From: Oscheius onirici
Lineage: Eukaryota; Nematoda; Chromadorea; Rhabditida; Rhabditidae
DNA length: 64,000 nucleotides
Direction: 5' to 3'
Assembly (NCBI GenBank): GCA_932521025.1
Contig: OW051468.1
Coordinates: forward strand, 7,750,064 to 7,814,063
Each line of letters opens with the position of its first letter. Position 1 is the stretch's first letter. A program made the position numbers and the translations under genes. The notes below the pieces were generated by a model. That model made no database searches. It worked only from the letters and a program-made list of their open reading frames with translations, and was not told the origin of the DNA. Shown here one piece after another: positions 46,149 to 58,287 of the stretch.

Positions 46149-47431
46149 ATGGATCCTCCAGAAGCAGCATTCCAAAACACTAACTACACTGAATGCGATA
46201 TTTTTTCTGTTAACGAGAATGAAGAATATGCCGTTTTCTTTGAGAACAAGGGACAGGTTAACGTCCTTTTTAATTCAATTTTAAGCAAAATTTAGAACAA
46301 CTGTGGCTTGGGACCAAAGACTGAAAAGCAGATAATTGATGAGATTCGCATTGGAAGGAATCTGGAGCATTTATCGAAGGCTGTCGAAGAGACGGTCACG
46401 ACAGAGGTAGAATTGTCCAGATAACAGTCAATAGATTCTGTTCAGATACGAGTAGTCTACATGGACTGTGCTGGAAGTATGGTTATCCATGATATTCAGG
46501 AAAAGATGAAAACTGGCGACGTGTTTCTGTTCACGGATGTCCGGAACATGAACTTCAAGACGTGGGAAATGTTTGCCGGAAGCGACTTTTCCGTTCTGTG
46601 AGTGTGAAGTTCAGAGTTCTAGCCCTAGACCTTTAGCCACTCTCCCGACTTCGACAGGAAACCTCAAGCATACTCCGTAAAGTAAATTCCGAGAAAAATA
46701 CAGTTCTTTTATCAGATTCGTGGCCGATGACGTACACAATTCAAAATTTCGCTGCGAAATCAAAAAACTCTGGCTGCGTATCCAACGTTTACACGCAATT
46801 TTTAAGTACTGCGTTTTCTCGGTATTTATTCTACGGAGTACAGTTCACCCAGCTTTGGGGTGGGCAGCAAATATAACTCACTTTTTAAACAACGAAATCT
46901 TCCAGACACATGCCTTGCTTCAAAAAGGACAAGGATTGCTCCGGATATGGAGGAATCACAATCTTGTATCGACGGTCCCTCAAGATTGTCAATCACGGCC
47001 GGATTTTCACCTGGAAGCTGTTGAATACAGAAAATGGAAAAGTGTTTCCAGGAGTCGAAGGACTGTTCATCGATGTTACCAATGGCTCGTCTGAGAATGT
47101 CAACAGAATCTGTACTCTATTCCATTGGAAGCATTCAAACACAAAAGGATTCGATCCTCGAGTCAACGTTTCCAACTTTCTCGAACATTTCTGGACGAAG
47201 CCGATTCCTCCAAAAGACAGTTTTCCTGTGACTGTTCACATCGTCGGTCGACTCAATTTCCCAGTGGACGAGGAGTTCATTACGATGATCAAGCAGAAGA
47301 ACAGTAAACTCAAAGTGATTTCATTCGACCATCCGAACATTTGTGCTCTTTCCACTGACTCGTCTCTTCTCACAAAACATTCCATTGAACCTCACGAGAT
47401 TTTTTCCTTCGAACTTAAACTTCTAACATAA
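46149..47431 (+). CDS. Unrecognised protein, nematode orphan
   Basis: Exons 46149-46256, 46296-46406 and 46446-46597 join cleanly. They read MDPPEAAFQNTNY, IIDEIRIGRNLEHLSKAV and VVYMDCAGSMVIHDIQEK with DVFLFTDVRNMNFKTWEMF. The 3' part (from about 46911) reads FKKDKDCSGYGGITILYRR, GKVFPGVEGLFIDVTN, SFPVTVHIVGRLNFP and LKVISFDHPNICAL, ending at 47431. The joining exon near 46716-46800 is uncertain; phase fits an exon ending at AA|GTACTG. Total is about 350 residues, with no signal peptide or membrane segment and no domain I recognise. It lies 96 bp after PI synthase on the same strand, so co-transcription is possible. Confidence 0.6.
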
Positions 47432-47755
47432 ATTTGTTTATTGAAACTGTATAAAGACAAAAAACCACCGACAATGAAATGAGAAAATATACAACTTACT
47501 CTTACCAACAGTATCAGGAAATCCGAGCCGGCTCCGTGGGAGGAGATGTAGACTGTGGTGATAAACAAAAATATGGTCAGAATGAAGACGGTTATGATCT
47601 GTTCAGTATTGTTAAACTATTGTAGTGTTTTTTTCAGTTTTTGATATAAAATTTCGAACCGTTACTCAGGCTTCTTACCCTTTGTCCGACCATAGTGTTG
47701 TACCTCACCCATTGGCAGCTTTTCAGAGCTCAAAGCATTTTCCAGCGTTTTAATG

Positions 47756-47800
47756 TTTTGCAATCTTGTAGAAGGTATTAAAACCTACAACTTTGCAGAA
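47756..47800. repeat. Hairpin of TTGCAAAGTTGTAG family, copy 3
   Basis: The arms TTTTGCAATCTTGTAG and CTACAACTTTGCAGAA flank a short loop. The sequence is related to 19613-19665 and lies between the orphan and syntrophin genes. Confidence 0.6.
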
Positions 47801-48031
47801 TTTATTACTTCTTGATCCGCCCCTTGGGGACTTTCATCTAGCCCTTGCTCTGTAATGTAAACTCTGATTTGTTTGAAATTATAGCTGGTTTCGAGTCTTG
47901 TCTCTTCTCGTTTACCTCTTCTTCCAATTTAACGATACACACCCGCGTCAAAATCCCAGCTGATAGATTTGTGTAATGTGCTCGGGGCTGTCCATACGGC
48001 AGGGCCACTGCCCAACACAACCGACAGAGAA

Positions 48032-50527
48032 ATGAAAACGAAGCCTCGTAATCTCGACGTGGTAGGTCTCCCTTTTTTACTCGTCCTGTTATCGACCGTA
48101 TGACTCATACTTCTAACACGGCACCGCCACAGGCTGTATGTTTATCTGTTTGCCACAGGTTCATCACGGCTTGGTTCTCATCAGTGATGGAAATGGACGG
48201 GGTCGACCGTCACGACTGCTCTTATCTAAAGGTGAGCCGATTTTACGTGTTTTTTAATCGTTTTGGGAGCAGATCAATTGTCAATTCAAATTCCGCACGA
48301 CGGCACAGAGCCGCCGGAATCGAATACGCCGGAAGAGAATGCGACCAGGACGGTCGCTATCAAAAAGAAGACTGGCGGGCTTGGACTCTCCATCAAGGTT
48401 TCCAGTTCAAATATTTAAAAGTCAAAGAGTTACAGGGAGGGACAGAAAATGCCCAAAACCTGCCTATAGTCATCTCAAAAATATTCCCCGGAATGCCAGC
48501 CGACTCTACTGGACAGCTTTTCGTCGGAGATGCGATTGTGGAAGTGAACGGAGTATCGGTGGAGGGAAGGAGTCATGACGAGGTGATTTTTCGGGCACTA
48601 GCTTCAGTCTTGGAAATTTCCTTTTTTAAACATTTCGATTCATTAGTAAACCATGCTAGCGTTAGATACTCGTTCAAGTCAATCAGTTATTTGACTATTT
48701 TTTTCTTAAAATTGTGTCAATGAGTCTTGCCGCGAGTTCAAAGTTTCAGTGCCATTAAATTATAATACCATTCAGGTCGTCGAAATGCTAAAAGCTGAAG
48801 GAGACGAGGTTCGTCTTGGTGTTCGACATTACACTCACATTGCTCCCTATCTGAAGTTGGTTTTGTCCAATCCTCAAAGCCTTCTGTTTCAGACCAGCAC
48901 AGTCACTCCAACCGGGAAGAAGTGGAAGCGCATTGGATAAACTCTACGAACCGAACACCTGGAAGGTAGGGCAGTTCTTTAAAGAGTCTTCATATCTGTT
49001 CAGTCGGCAATGAAAGCTCAGTCAGAGGTTGATATACACGACGGGAGAGAAAAGTCAATAGCGACTCTTGATCTGAAGGATGACAAATGGAGGACGATTA
49101 CTACTATTCCCTTGCCAATGGCTTACCTGACTCGATATCTCTGGGGAACGGACAACATTCGTCCAAATGCCTTCGAACTCCGAGCTGTCGATGGTAATTC
49201 TAGCGGCATAATTCACTGTGAAGACTCTCGGGCTCTGGAACAGTGGCTCAATCACATCCATAATCATATCCAGGTTCTTAATAATAAGTCGGTCAAGATG
49301 TCCAACAAGTACCTTCATCAGAGTGAACAGGTTTGAAATTCTCTCTTCTTTACTGTTCTTGTAGATTTCCTACATTGGCTGGATCAATGAGCACATGGGA
49401 GAAGGGACGCCGGGAGATCCGAAACAGAAGTGGGAACCACGATTCCTGATTCTGAAAGGAGGCGACGTCTGTCTTTTCGAGAGTCCACCAGTAGGTTATG
49501 AGATGACAGAAACTTTTCTCTTTTTTAGCTAAACTCGGAAGATCTCAACAAATGCATCTATCTCTACAAGTGCTATGATGTGGCCTTGAGACAGGCGAGT
49601 ACCGTAATTATTGCTTGCAGCGCCGTAATAGAAAAGCCCACCGCTTCTGTTTGATTCTGGCTGTGACGTTATCAGCTGCCCTGGTAAATTGTTCAAGCAA
49701 ACACAACTTTTCAAGATGTTTTAAATGATACCGAACATGCAATGGTTCTCTGCCTTTTGGGCACAAAACAACCAAACGTCTGCCTTGTTTTCAGAGAACA
49801 AACACCAACATTTGTCAGGGTTGACTTGTAGAAATGACCCCAAGAACTTTCCAAAAATATACTTTGTAAGGAAATGACACCGTTTTAGGTCCCAAATGAC
49901 ACCAGACGTTTGGACAAACGAGAGAATTGCATCTACATTGAGACGTGCCAGTCGGCCCGTCATTACCTGTCCTTCGACACTCAACACATGATGGACAACT
50001 TTGAATTGTCATATCACAAATGCATCTATAATACTGTCACCAATATGCAGGTATTTGGATGAGAGAAACATTAACAATAGGCTCTTTTAGACGAGAACTT
50101 TTGCTTGCAGTTTCGAAGGAAGACCGAGTGGCTTGGTACTGGATATCAAGCAGGGAATTAGTCTTTACGATATTCCTACAAAAGTAAGAAGACATTTAGA
50201 AAAAATAGTCACAAATGTTCAGAGTTACACGTGGCAATATCGTTTCCGGGATCTCCATTCGTCAACAGACGACGGAAAAGTGCATTTCCTGTTGACTTTC
50301 AAAGATGATCGATCGCTGAGTGCGGAGAAACTTGAAGTCAAGGTATGTTCGACAGCTTTTGAGAGTTATCCAGCTAGCAAAATCAACTATAAAGGAAAAA
50401 AAACATGAAGTTTCAGGAGATAGAGAGCGATGAAGTCGTGGCCATAGCATACAATCTTCACTCTTTTCTGGTAACGAAAATCGTAGCAGCAGATCCAGAT
50501 TTTATCAAACAAAATCCTTTGCTTTGA
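48032..50527 (+). CDS. Gamma-type syntrophin (PDZ-PH scaffold)
   Basis: About 13 exons. The start MKTKPRNLDV with VHHGLVLISD and GRPSRLLLSK matches gamma-syntrophin N-termini. A PDZ domain follows (KKTGGLGLSIKGG, IVISKIFPGMPAD, VGDAIVEVNGVSVEGRSHDEV). The PH/C-terminal region reads YIGWINEHMG, PRFLILKGGDVCLFE and LYDIPTK, and the protein ends IKQNPLL. Syntrophins link dystrophin complexes to channels and signalling proteins at muscle and neuronal membranes; the C. elegans counterpart would be stn-2. One intron (about 49594-49888) appears to start with GC (CAG|GCGAGT): only that site keeps phase 0 into VPNDTRRLDKRENC. A hAT-type MITE lies 226 bp downstream. Confidence 0.92.
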
Positions 50528-50745
50528 TTCTGAACTGAATAAATTATAACTCTCTTGAAGCTAGCAAGAATTATGTCCCTTTGTCTACAGCTATGAATCA
50601 TCGACCTCTGAATTCTTTTTGGAGCTAGCTCCAGATTGTTGATACAAGAATGTTTAGCGTCGGCCTGAATTTGGTAAAATCCAGAAAAACCAGAAGTATT
50701 TTTACAACGCGCCAACTCTAACCATAACGGGTCTCGTCACGATTG

Positions 50746-51274
50746 TACCGTACCAGGGTTGGGCGAACATTGAAATTTTCGGCGAACACGAACCGAACAT
50801 CCCCTAAATTGTTTGGGCCGAACCGAACATTGCTTTTTTTTTCGCCTGCGAACCGAACACGAACTGTTCGCCGTCCCAATGTTCGTACGCGAACGAACAT
50901 GTTCGCGAACATGCGAGCACATCTCGAACATTGCACGAATAATCACGGTTTTTTGTAAGAATCAGTCGTTTGATGATTAACTTAACAAAAAAGAAGGTTG
51001 GTAATAAACTGAAAATGAGTAGGGAATCCAAGGGACTAAAAAATTTTTTGATGTCTTTGACTCCGACAGCCTATGAATATTGTCATTAGTACTGGATAAA
51101 ATGTTCGTGTTCGTCCCCTTTTGAACTCTGTTCGAGCCTCGAACAGCGAACATTTTCACCTTTTTGTTCATCATGCGAACACGAACATTCGCCGGTTCCA
51201 TGTTCGCCCTCGAATACGAACTGTTTGTGTTCGGTCAAAACGAACACGAACGTTCGCCCAACCCTGTACCGTAC
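50746..51274. mobile_element. hAT-type MITE with perfect 8-bp target duplication
   Basis: The element (50754-51266, 513 bp) begins CAGGGTTGGGCGAAC and ends with its complement GTTCGCCCAACCCTG. It is flanked on both sides by TACCGTAC (50746-50753 and 51267-51274). CAGGG termini plus an 8-bp duplication define the hAT superfamily. The interior is packed with GTTCG/CGAAC motifs on both strands, like clustered subterminal transposase-binding repeats. There is no transposase frame, so it is non-autonomous. The perfect target duplication points to recent insertion between syntrophin and BDP1. Confidence 0.93.
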
Positions 51275-51554
51275 CGTCAATAAAAATGTAAATGTACCTT
51301 AACCAGAACTGAGCTTTTGTAGAAGTTGGCCTATTTTTAGGATTTAGCCTTTTTGATTTCCTTGTTTCTTTATCGTTTTCTTGCCAAAAAAAATGTAAAA
51401 AGGCATCATTCTGCTTCTGATAAACCTTCAGATTACGTGTCAAATGCAAAGCTGACTTCCCGCGAGGTCTTCAAACTTAGTGTCCAGTATTTGCCTCTCT
51501 TTTCAGCGTCGCTTTCCCCTCTTTCTTTCCAAAACGCACAACAATGATTTTCAG

Positions 51555-52581
51555 ATGAACGAAAAGAAGAAATTCAATGGAAAAGAAGAACTTGACACTG
51601 GAGTCATGCGAATTATGGATCTCGCTCATTGGAATCCTAAAAAGGGAGCAGCGCTAAACAAGTAAACATTTTTATTCAATTTTGCTCATTTTAATTGTAG
51701 GAAGGTGAAAGACGTGGATTTAGGCGAAGAATCTCTGCTGCCGGTCAAGATTGAGGAAAATGCTCCGAAAGTGAACGCTCCTCAAGTATGTTTCTTTCTT
51801 CAATTTCGCTAATAGCGTGCTTTCAGGTGAAATTTGACCGAGACGGAAACATAGTTCTAGATGAGGAGAGCTTGATCATTAGAAGTACACGCCCCGATAC
51901 TTCTGCCTGGGAGACTATCGACGAGGCAATCCACTGTCTTCTCATCCCCATATAGCCGAACTTTTAGGATCGATGTGGAAGAAAAATTAATTCCAATTCG
52001 TTCAAAAAAAATATGGCTAGAAAAGGAGTTACTTGGACGCCGAAGGAGACGGATTTATTTTACGGTATTTCCCCATATTTTTATACAAGAACATAATTTT
52101 TCAGAAATCCTGAAATGCACTGGTTCAGACTTTGGTCTGATGCACGAATTCTATCCAAGTAGGGCCAGAACGGAGTTGAAGGCAAAATATAACCGAGAGG
52201 AGAAGCAGCACTGGTATAAGATCGATGCGGTTAGTGTTTTCAAACTATAAATCACTGATACATCGACTTTAGGCACTGAAAAATCCCCTGGCTTTTGACG
52301 ATAGCCTGAAAGACCGTGTCAATCGTTTGACGAAGGAAATTGAAGAAGAAGCCCAGGAGAAGTTGGACAAACAGAACAAAAAAAGGAAGAAAAAGGCCGA
52401 TACTCCTGTTGCTACAATCGACTGGGATGAATCTACTGCCGATCTCGTTGCCGAAGCCGAGGCTGTAATCACGGAGCTGGAGGCGACTGCCCATCGTTTG
52501 CTGCAAGAAGCCGAGGAGAAAGCTGGCAAATTGAGGAGAAGTACGAGAAAGAGGAACATCAAGCAGCAGAACATCGACTGA
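51555..52581 (+). CDS. TFIIIB subunit B'' (BDP1), compact
   Basis: Six exons (51555-51661, 51701-51785, 51826-51924, 51968-52064, 52105-52229, 52273-52581) encode about 273 residues. The family core is clear: VKFDRDGNIVLDEESLII, then the SANT/Myb domain with VTWTPKETDLFY, CTGSDFGLM, FYPSRARTELKAKYNREE and KIDAAL. The C-terminus is a charged coiled coil with KKRKKKADTP, ending KRNIKQQNID. B'' joins TBP and BRF1 to open promoters for RNA polymerase III. The protein is much shorter than yeast (594 residues) or human BDP1. The ATG directly follows TTTTCAG (trans-splice-like). Intron 3 seems to begin with GC (GAG|GCAATC); read-through would hit a stop within ten codons. Confidence 0.88.
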
Positions 52582-53166
52582 GATCTCCACCACTTTGGTT
52601 TTTTTTCTACATTATTTTCATTTTGTTATTGTTACAGTTGGGTAATAAACAGCTTTTTCCTTCAATCTGTTTGCCTAGTCGTAATGTTCTTATCGTTGCA
52701 GATGCTTTGTTCAAGTTTTTTAGATCCTCTCTGTTGTTGATCAGCTGACAGCCGCCCCCATAACCTAAAGTTCATGAAACGCCTGGTGTTTGTCGGGCTT
52801 TGCCGTCAAGTGGTCACTTTTTTGCGAAATTTCCCGTTCAAAAGTGATATGAAATAGGCACCGATTGCTTACATACGCAAAGTGGTGTCACCTGCGATTT
52901 GCTATGATTCTGCTCACCGTTTGACTTTCCAGCTCATTTTATCGTTATGTAAAAACCCTAAAAAGCAACCGCTGTCAAAAAGATCAAATATTTATGAGCG
53001 GCTCTTTTTGACTAGAAATTTTTAAAGTTTTATTACTTACTCGTAAACTTTTGAACACAAACACGAAAAGAAGGAGTAAACGAAAAGCCTACGCATTCTA
53101 TGCAATAGGCAGGAATCACGATGGATACTGATAATCAGAGGCTCTACAAGGGCTACAATGGTTTAT
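52582..53166. other. Convergent intergenic region BDP1 / CLIK
   Basis: 585 bp of 3' flanking DNA with AATAAA about 60 nt after the BDP1 stop. No gene or repeat is recognised. Confidence 0.4.
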
Positions 53167-54248
53167 TCAATGTCCATTGGCTTGAGCGGGCAACTGATCC
53201 GGAACGGCCTCTTCCGGGAATTCCAGCTCCCAGATCCTGAAAAAGATTTTTTTTTATCATTTGTCTTTCTGTACCTCTTGATATGAGATCCACGTACGTC
53301 TCTCGGTGTACCGAAGCCGGTCATGCCCTGCAAAAAGAGCTCTGGTTACTGGTGCTCTTGACTTTTTTTTTCAAACAAAGCAAACCAGAGTGAGAGCTGT
53401 CAGTCTCAAATCTGACATCATGCGTGGGTAAACATTTCGTGTCTGTCTATCCCCGGCAATCCTAAACAGACCTTTTGGCTTTCGAATTGATTCGTGCCGC
53501 TCTGAAGGCGCACAATAGCATCAGACTGACGCTGAGTCTCAATATTCCATTTCTTGCCGTTGTCAGCAAACTCCACTGCCGTCTGTGTGTTGCGCGGCAT
53601 GCCAAAGCCCGTCTTTCCCTGGATAAGAAAACAACATGAAACGTATGGACTTGGTTTTGAGAGACGGGACAGCATGGTTAGTATGGAAATGGCGTGATTT
53701 ACAAACCTTTTGGCTGTCAAACTGATTCGTTCCACTTTGAAGGGGCACAATGGCGTCCGACTGACGGAGCTGTCTGAAAAGTTGAATCCAATGAAAATCT
53801 CGTTTCGGATTTACCTCAGCGTCCACTTTCCGTCACGGGTACGCCTCTCATTGTACTCGTTGCTGGGCACGTCGACTGCCGCAACTTTCAGACCAGCAGA
53901 TTCTGAAAAATTGAGTGTATATTTGTTTGTTCGACCCCGGCGTGGAAAGCTCTAGAGCTCTTTCGGAAGCGCGCGCTCTGTAAATACGGTAATCTCTTGT
54001 CGCAATTTCGATTGGAAACTTGAGGGCTCTTCGATTGGATCTGTGTAAGGGTAAGGAAATCTTTTGCTAAAAAACTAAATCATGGCTAAAGGTATGGAAG
54101 AAAGTGCTGGAACGCTTCTTTTCTTCGAGTTTTGGTATGAAAACGTATGTGGAGGAATGACTAGCTCACTAGACGCTAGTAATGGCGAAAAGGCGGCTGA
54201 TACGACTTCACGAGAAGAGAGAAAAGGCTTACCGTTGTTAGCAGCCAT
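53167..54248 (-). CDS. Calponin-like (CLIK) repeat protein
   Basis: Six small exons from the ATG at 54248 to the stop at 53167 encode about 150 residues. The protein starts MAANNESAGLKVAAVDVPSN. It carries calponin-like repeats: IVPLQSGTNQFDSQKGKTGF and the near-identical IVRLQSGTNQFESQKGMTGF, followed by GMPRNTQ and GTPRDVRG, and ends PAQANGH. There is no calponin-homology domain. Proteins made only of such repeats (UNC-87 and CLIK family) bind actin filaments in nematode muscle. Exon 1 is only 16 nt. A 620-bp region upstream is shared with the divergent adenylosuccinate lyase gene. Confidence 0.85.
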
Positions 54249-54868
54249 GGTGGAAGGAGTAGAACTGGGGGGAGTTCCCGCCCCTCTTATACTCAAACCC
54301 AGCTCTCGACTGCTGTCTCTCTCCTCCCTCTAATTTCTCCTTGCTCTTTCCTCAGAGCTTCGAGTGATCGCTACGGATCTCTAATCCCGCCAACCGGCTG
54401 GTTTCTCCCACTTTTTGAATCTCTTTTCACCACCCCCGCCACAGTGACTCAGGTCTGCCGCGACGAACGCTTGGAGTGAGGGGAACCGCATGTGTTGAAA
54501 CTGATGGCTAAAAAGTACCCTATAGATTACGATTGATTTAGATTTGAGCAAACTGCCAGATTTTCGGCGATACTTCGGCAAGTCCTTCCAATTTTCGCTC
54601 GTCAAATTTTCACACCTTCCGAGTGCTCTTATCTGCGGGAGAAACAACCTCTACAATGAGAAATATCCACTAAACTAGGTCGAACTGGTCTATTTAGGCC
54701 GACACGAGTCGTTCGTCAACAGTTTACAACCTTGTTTACAGTTTTTCTCGCTACATTCGCAAATTTGCGTACGCGCGGCCCAGGGACGAAGACAGGCAAC
54801 AATACAACTTGTTTTCCCATTTCCGCCTTCCTTCTTGTTTTCCAACTGATAACTGTCCATTTTTCAGA

Positions 54869-57385
54869 ATGATGAGTGCCGAAGATCGATACGAGTCGGT
54901 TCTTGCCTCGCGGTACTGCAAAAGAAGTCCGCTGATCGAGATTTTTTCGGAGAAGAACAAGGTCCGTCTTTCCTTCTTCTGAAAACTTATTAATTTCAGG
55001 CCGTTTTGTGGCGTCAGTTGTGGATTTGGCTGGCTGAAGCCGAAAAGGAGCTCGGATTGAAGCAAGTCACACAGGAGGCGATCGACGAAATGCTGAAGAA
55101 CAGGGACAGCCTCGACTGGGATCTGCTTCGCGAGGAAGAGAAGAAGCTCAAACACGATGTCATGGCTCATAATCACGTTTTTGGAAAGGTTAGATTCCTA
55201 TTTTCTCCCTTAAATCTTCTCAGATCTGCCCCAAAGCTGCCGGAATCATTCATCTCGGAGCAACGTCGTGTTTCGTTCAAGACAACGCCGACTTGATCGT
55301 TATTCGAGACTCAGTCAACTACTTGCTAAAGAGGTCAGAATTTCGAACCTTCTTCAATGTTTGATCACGAATCTTCACAAATGTTGAGATTCCATGCTTC
55401 GTGGCCACTTCTCACGCGATTTTACATTCGATGATGAACTTACATTACATGATGAACTCCTTTTGAAAACAATCAATGCAGCAGCAAAACTATACAACCT
55501 TGGTCGTTTTCGCATCGTACCAGTCTGTTTTTCAAGATGCAAGGGTTTATAACGAATGTATCCGTTCTCGGTGGACAGTTTACATTTTGCCATTTTGCCA
55601 TTTCAATGCCATTTTTGAAATAAAAGAAAGTAAAACTTGGCTATTTCGAAGATCTTGAACCAAAAAAGATGTGTATGCTTCGCATTATCTGAAAATAGTT
55701 ATTTTTTTCTTGCAGAGTCGCCACCGTGCTTGCCCGAATGCGAGACTTTGCCAGCAAGCACGCTGAAACTGTTACAGTTGGACGAACGCATTACCAGACG
55801 GCCTCTCTGACGACTGTCGGAAAACGCGCATGTCTCTGGGCTCAGGAGCTGCTAATGGCCTTCAATCAGGCAAATCACCGTTTTTCATAATTATTTAACC
55901 AAGTTTTAGCTGAAACAGTTCCGCGAAATGTTCCGTTTCCGCGGTATCAAAGGAGCCACCGGCACCCAGGACTCGTTTTTGACGCTTTTCAACGGAGACG
56001 AGGAAAAGGTAGCACTCTTTTTCTACGCGAAAGCTAAGAAAGTAATTTTTAGGTAGAAGAACTGGATCGTCTGATTACGAAAAAGGCCGGATTCGTTCAC
56101 AAGTTCAATATTACCGGACAGACGTACTCTCGTCAGCAGGATGCCCAGCTAATTTTTGCACTTTCGCTCGTCGGAGCCTCCTGCAAGAAGATCTGTACCG
56201 ATATTCGGGTTCTCCAAGCCATGGGCGAACTTTTGGAGCCGTTTGAAGAGGTGAAATTTCCTGCTGTTATCGTCTTAAAACCCTTATTATAGAACCAGAT
56301 TGGATCTTCTGCCATGCCTTACAAAAAGAACCCGATGAAGAGTGAGAGATGCTGCTCTCTGGCCAGATCTCTCATCAATCAGCCATCGGTACTTTTCCTC
56401 AGTTTATTTTTCATCTAAAATGAATGTTTAGGAAGCCTTGTCGATTCTGGCCGATCAGGGTCTCGAGCGAACGCTGGATGATTCGGCTGGCCGAAGAATG
56501 CTCATTCCCGATACGATCCTAACGGCCGAGGCACTGCTGACGACACTCCAGGTACGGATTTTCACTATTTTTGCTGGAAATACTGCGTCAGATAACGATC
56601 TTATTTTTAAAAAAAAAGTGTTTACACTGATCCAGTCTATCCTCGCTCACATGCTTCTGTCTAGTTTTCATAGAGCTTGTTATTCGTTATTACATAAGCT
56701 TGTTATTCGCCTTCAGCCCCACAAATACCTCTAAACATGAGTGAGACGACTGAGATGACGAATTGTTGGAGGATTGACGGAAATGGATGATACTCGGACA
56801 AGAAACTTGGCCGAGTATCCTATATTTCCGTGTTATGCTGGTCTTGCGCCAAAGAAAATGGGTTGCGGTAATGACCTTTTTATTTAATACTATATTTTAG
56901 GAGCTTGCGCTTAGAAATTTGCTTGCGTATTGCTGTATCTGTGTCTAATTTTACCGTTTTAGAACGTCTTCGAGGGACTCTCCGTCCAGACGAGCCACGT
57001 CGAAAAGACTGTTCGCGAAGAGCTGCCATTCTTGGCCTTGGAGAAGGCCATGATGTGGCTGACGGAGGAAGGCGTCGACAGACAGAAAGCTCACGCCGTC
57101 ATCAGAACTACGGCTCTGGATGCTCGAGAGATGCAAGCGACTCAGCCCGTCAACATGGAACAGATGCTCAAGGATAGCTTTTTTGATTCGGTTAGTTCCA
57201 ATTTCAGGACTTAGGATCGATACTTTTAGATCCGTGAGCGTGTTCTCGTCTTGGCAAATTCTCCGATTTCATTCACGGGTCGTTCGGCTTCCCAGACGCG
57301 TCGTTTTATCGCCGAAGAACTAGAGCCGGCTATCGCATCTTTCGTCGATTCAGCCTCCTCCGGTCGCGTCGAGCTCGACGTTTGA
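54869..57385 (+). CDS. Adenylosuccinate lyase (ADSL)
   Basis: About ten exons from [17 protein letters not shown] to VELDV encode about 475 residues. Conserved blocks are [55 protein letters not shown], the lyase signature [14 protein letters not shown] with the catalytic serine loop, and [12 protein letters not shown]. The enzyme acts twice in purine metabolism, cleaving SAICAR to AICAR and adenylosuccinate to AMP, each releasing fumarate; it works as a homotetramer in the cytosol. TTTTTCAG ends one base before the ATG (trans-splice-like). Two introns are long for this region, about 380 bp (55335-55715) and 410 bp (56552-56962). NTAQ1 starts 183 bp downstream on the same strand. Confidence 0.95.
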
Positions 57386-57567
57386 TCCAATTTTTATTAG
57401 TATTTTTACGTCTCTTACATTAAGAGTCTTGCCACACTCTATTTGTCCGGTATCCGACGAGTTCCGATTAGCATATCAGTAGTAAATACTGTAGTATTAT
57501 ATTTTTTTTCCGGGTTGTCTTTCCAATCTTTCCGACAAGGTTCAGAGCATGCTAATTGCCTTTAAAA

Positions 57568-58223
57568 ATGGATAGAGAATCGTACTCGTACACTTCCTGT
57601 TACTGTGAGGAGAACATCTATAAATTGGCGGAAAAACTGGGAGAAAAAGTTCCACCAGAGGATCTGTCGGTCGTTTTCATTTCGAACGAGAACAGAAGTA
57701 TCCCTCTCTTCTCGCATAAAGCAGTGTCATCAATTCTTGTCGACGGGATGTAAGTTTCTAACTGTTAAATGCACAAAAACATATCAGGCCTGTAGTCATC
57801 TGGGATTACCATGTGATCCTGCTGGAAAGACGGAACGGCGTCTGGTTCGTCTGGGATCTGGACTCAACGACAGCGTTTCCCTGTCTAGCCAAAGAGTACT
57901 ACGACTTGACCATAGTGCCACGGATTGAGATGAAGGAGCAGTATCGGCGGTGACTACATTAAAAAATCTTGTCCTACTCGCAAATTTTTAGACTTTTCCG
58001 CGTAATTCCATCAGCCACTTTCCTCTCCATCTTCTCGAGCAATCGCTCGCATATGCTCAAAGAAGACGGAACTTATAGTGCTCCACCGCCTTTGTGGCCT
58101 GCTATTTGGCGAGACGTCGACACGTTGCAGAAAATGATCACAATGTGTCCGGACGAGCTGGCCGACAAGTCGAAAATTTACACGGAACAGTCGTTCCACG
58201 TCACTTTTTGCGGCGCTGGCTAA
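57568..58223 (+). CDS. Protein N-terminal glutamine amidohydrolase (NTAQ1)
   Basis: Three exons (57568-57749, about 57788-57951 and 57992-58223) encode about 192 residues. The catalytic triad is present: Cys in SCYCEENIYKLAEKL, His in VIWDYHVILL and Asp in FVWDLDS. Other family blocks are VVFISNENRSIPL, FRVIPSATF, SNRSHML and PPPLWPAI. NTAQ1 deamidates N-terminal Gln to Glu, feeding proteins into the arginine branch of the N-degron pathway. It lies 183 bp after ADSL in the same orientation, so both could be on one polycistronic precursor. Confidence 0.93.
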
Positions 58224-58287
58224 AAAATCTGTTCTTTACGTTTTATTTGGCTTGATAAAGGGTTTTGTCCTCTTTTTCTGGAGCTCT

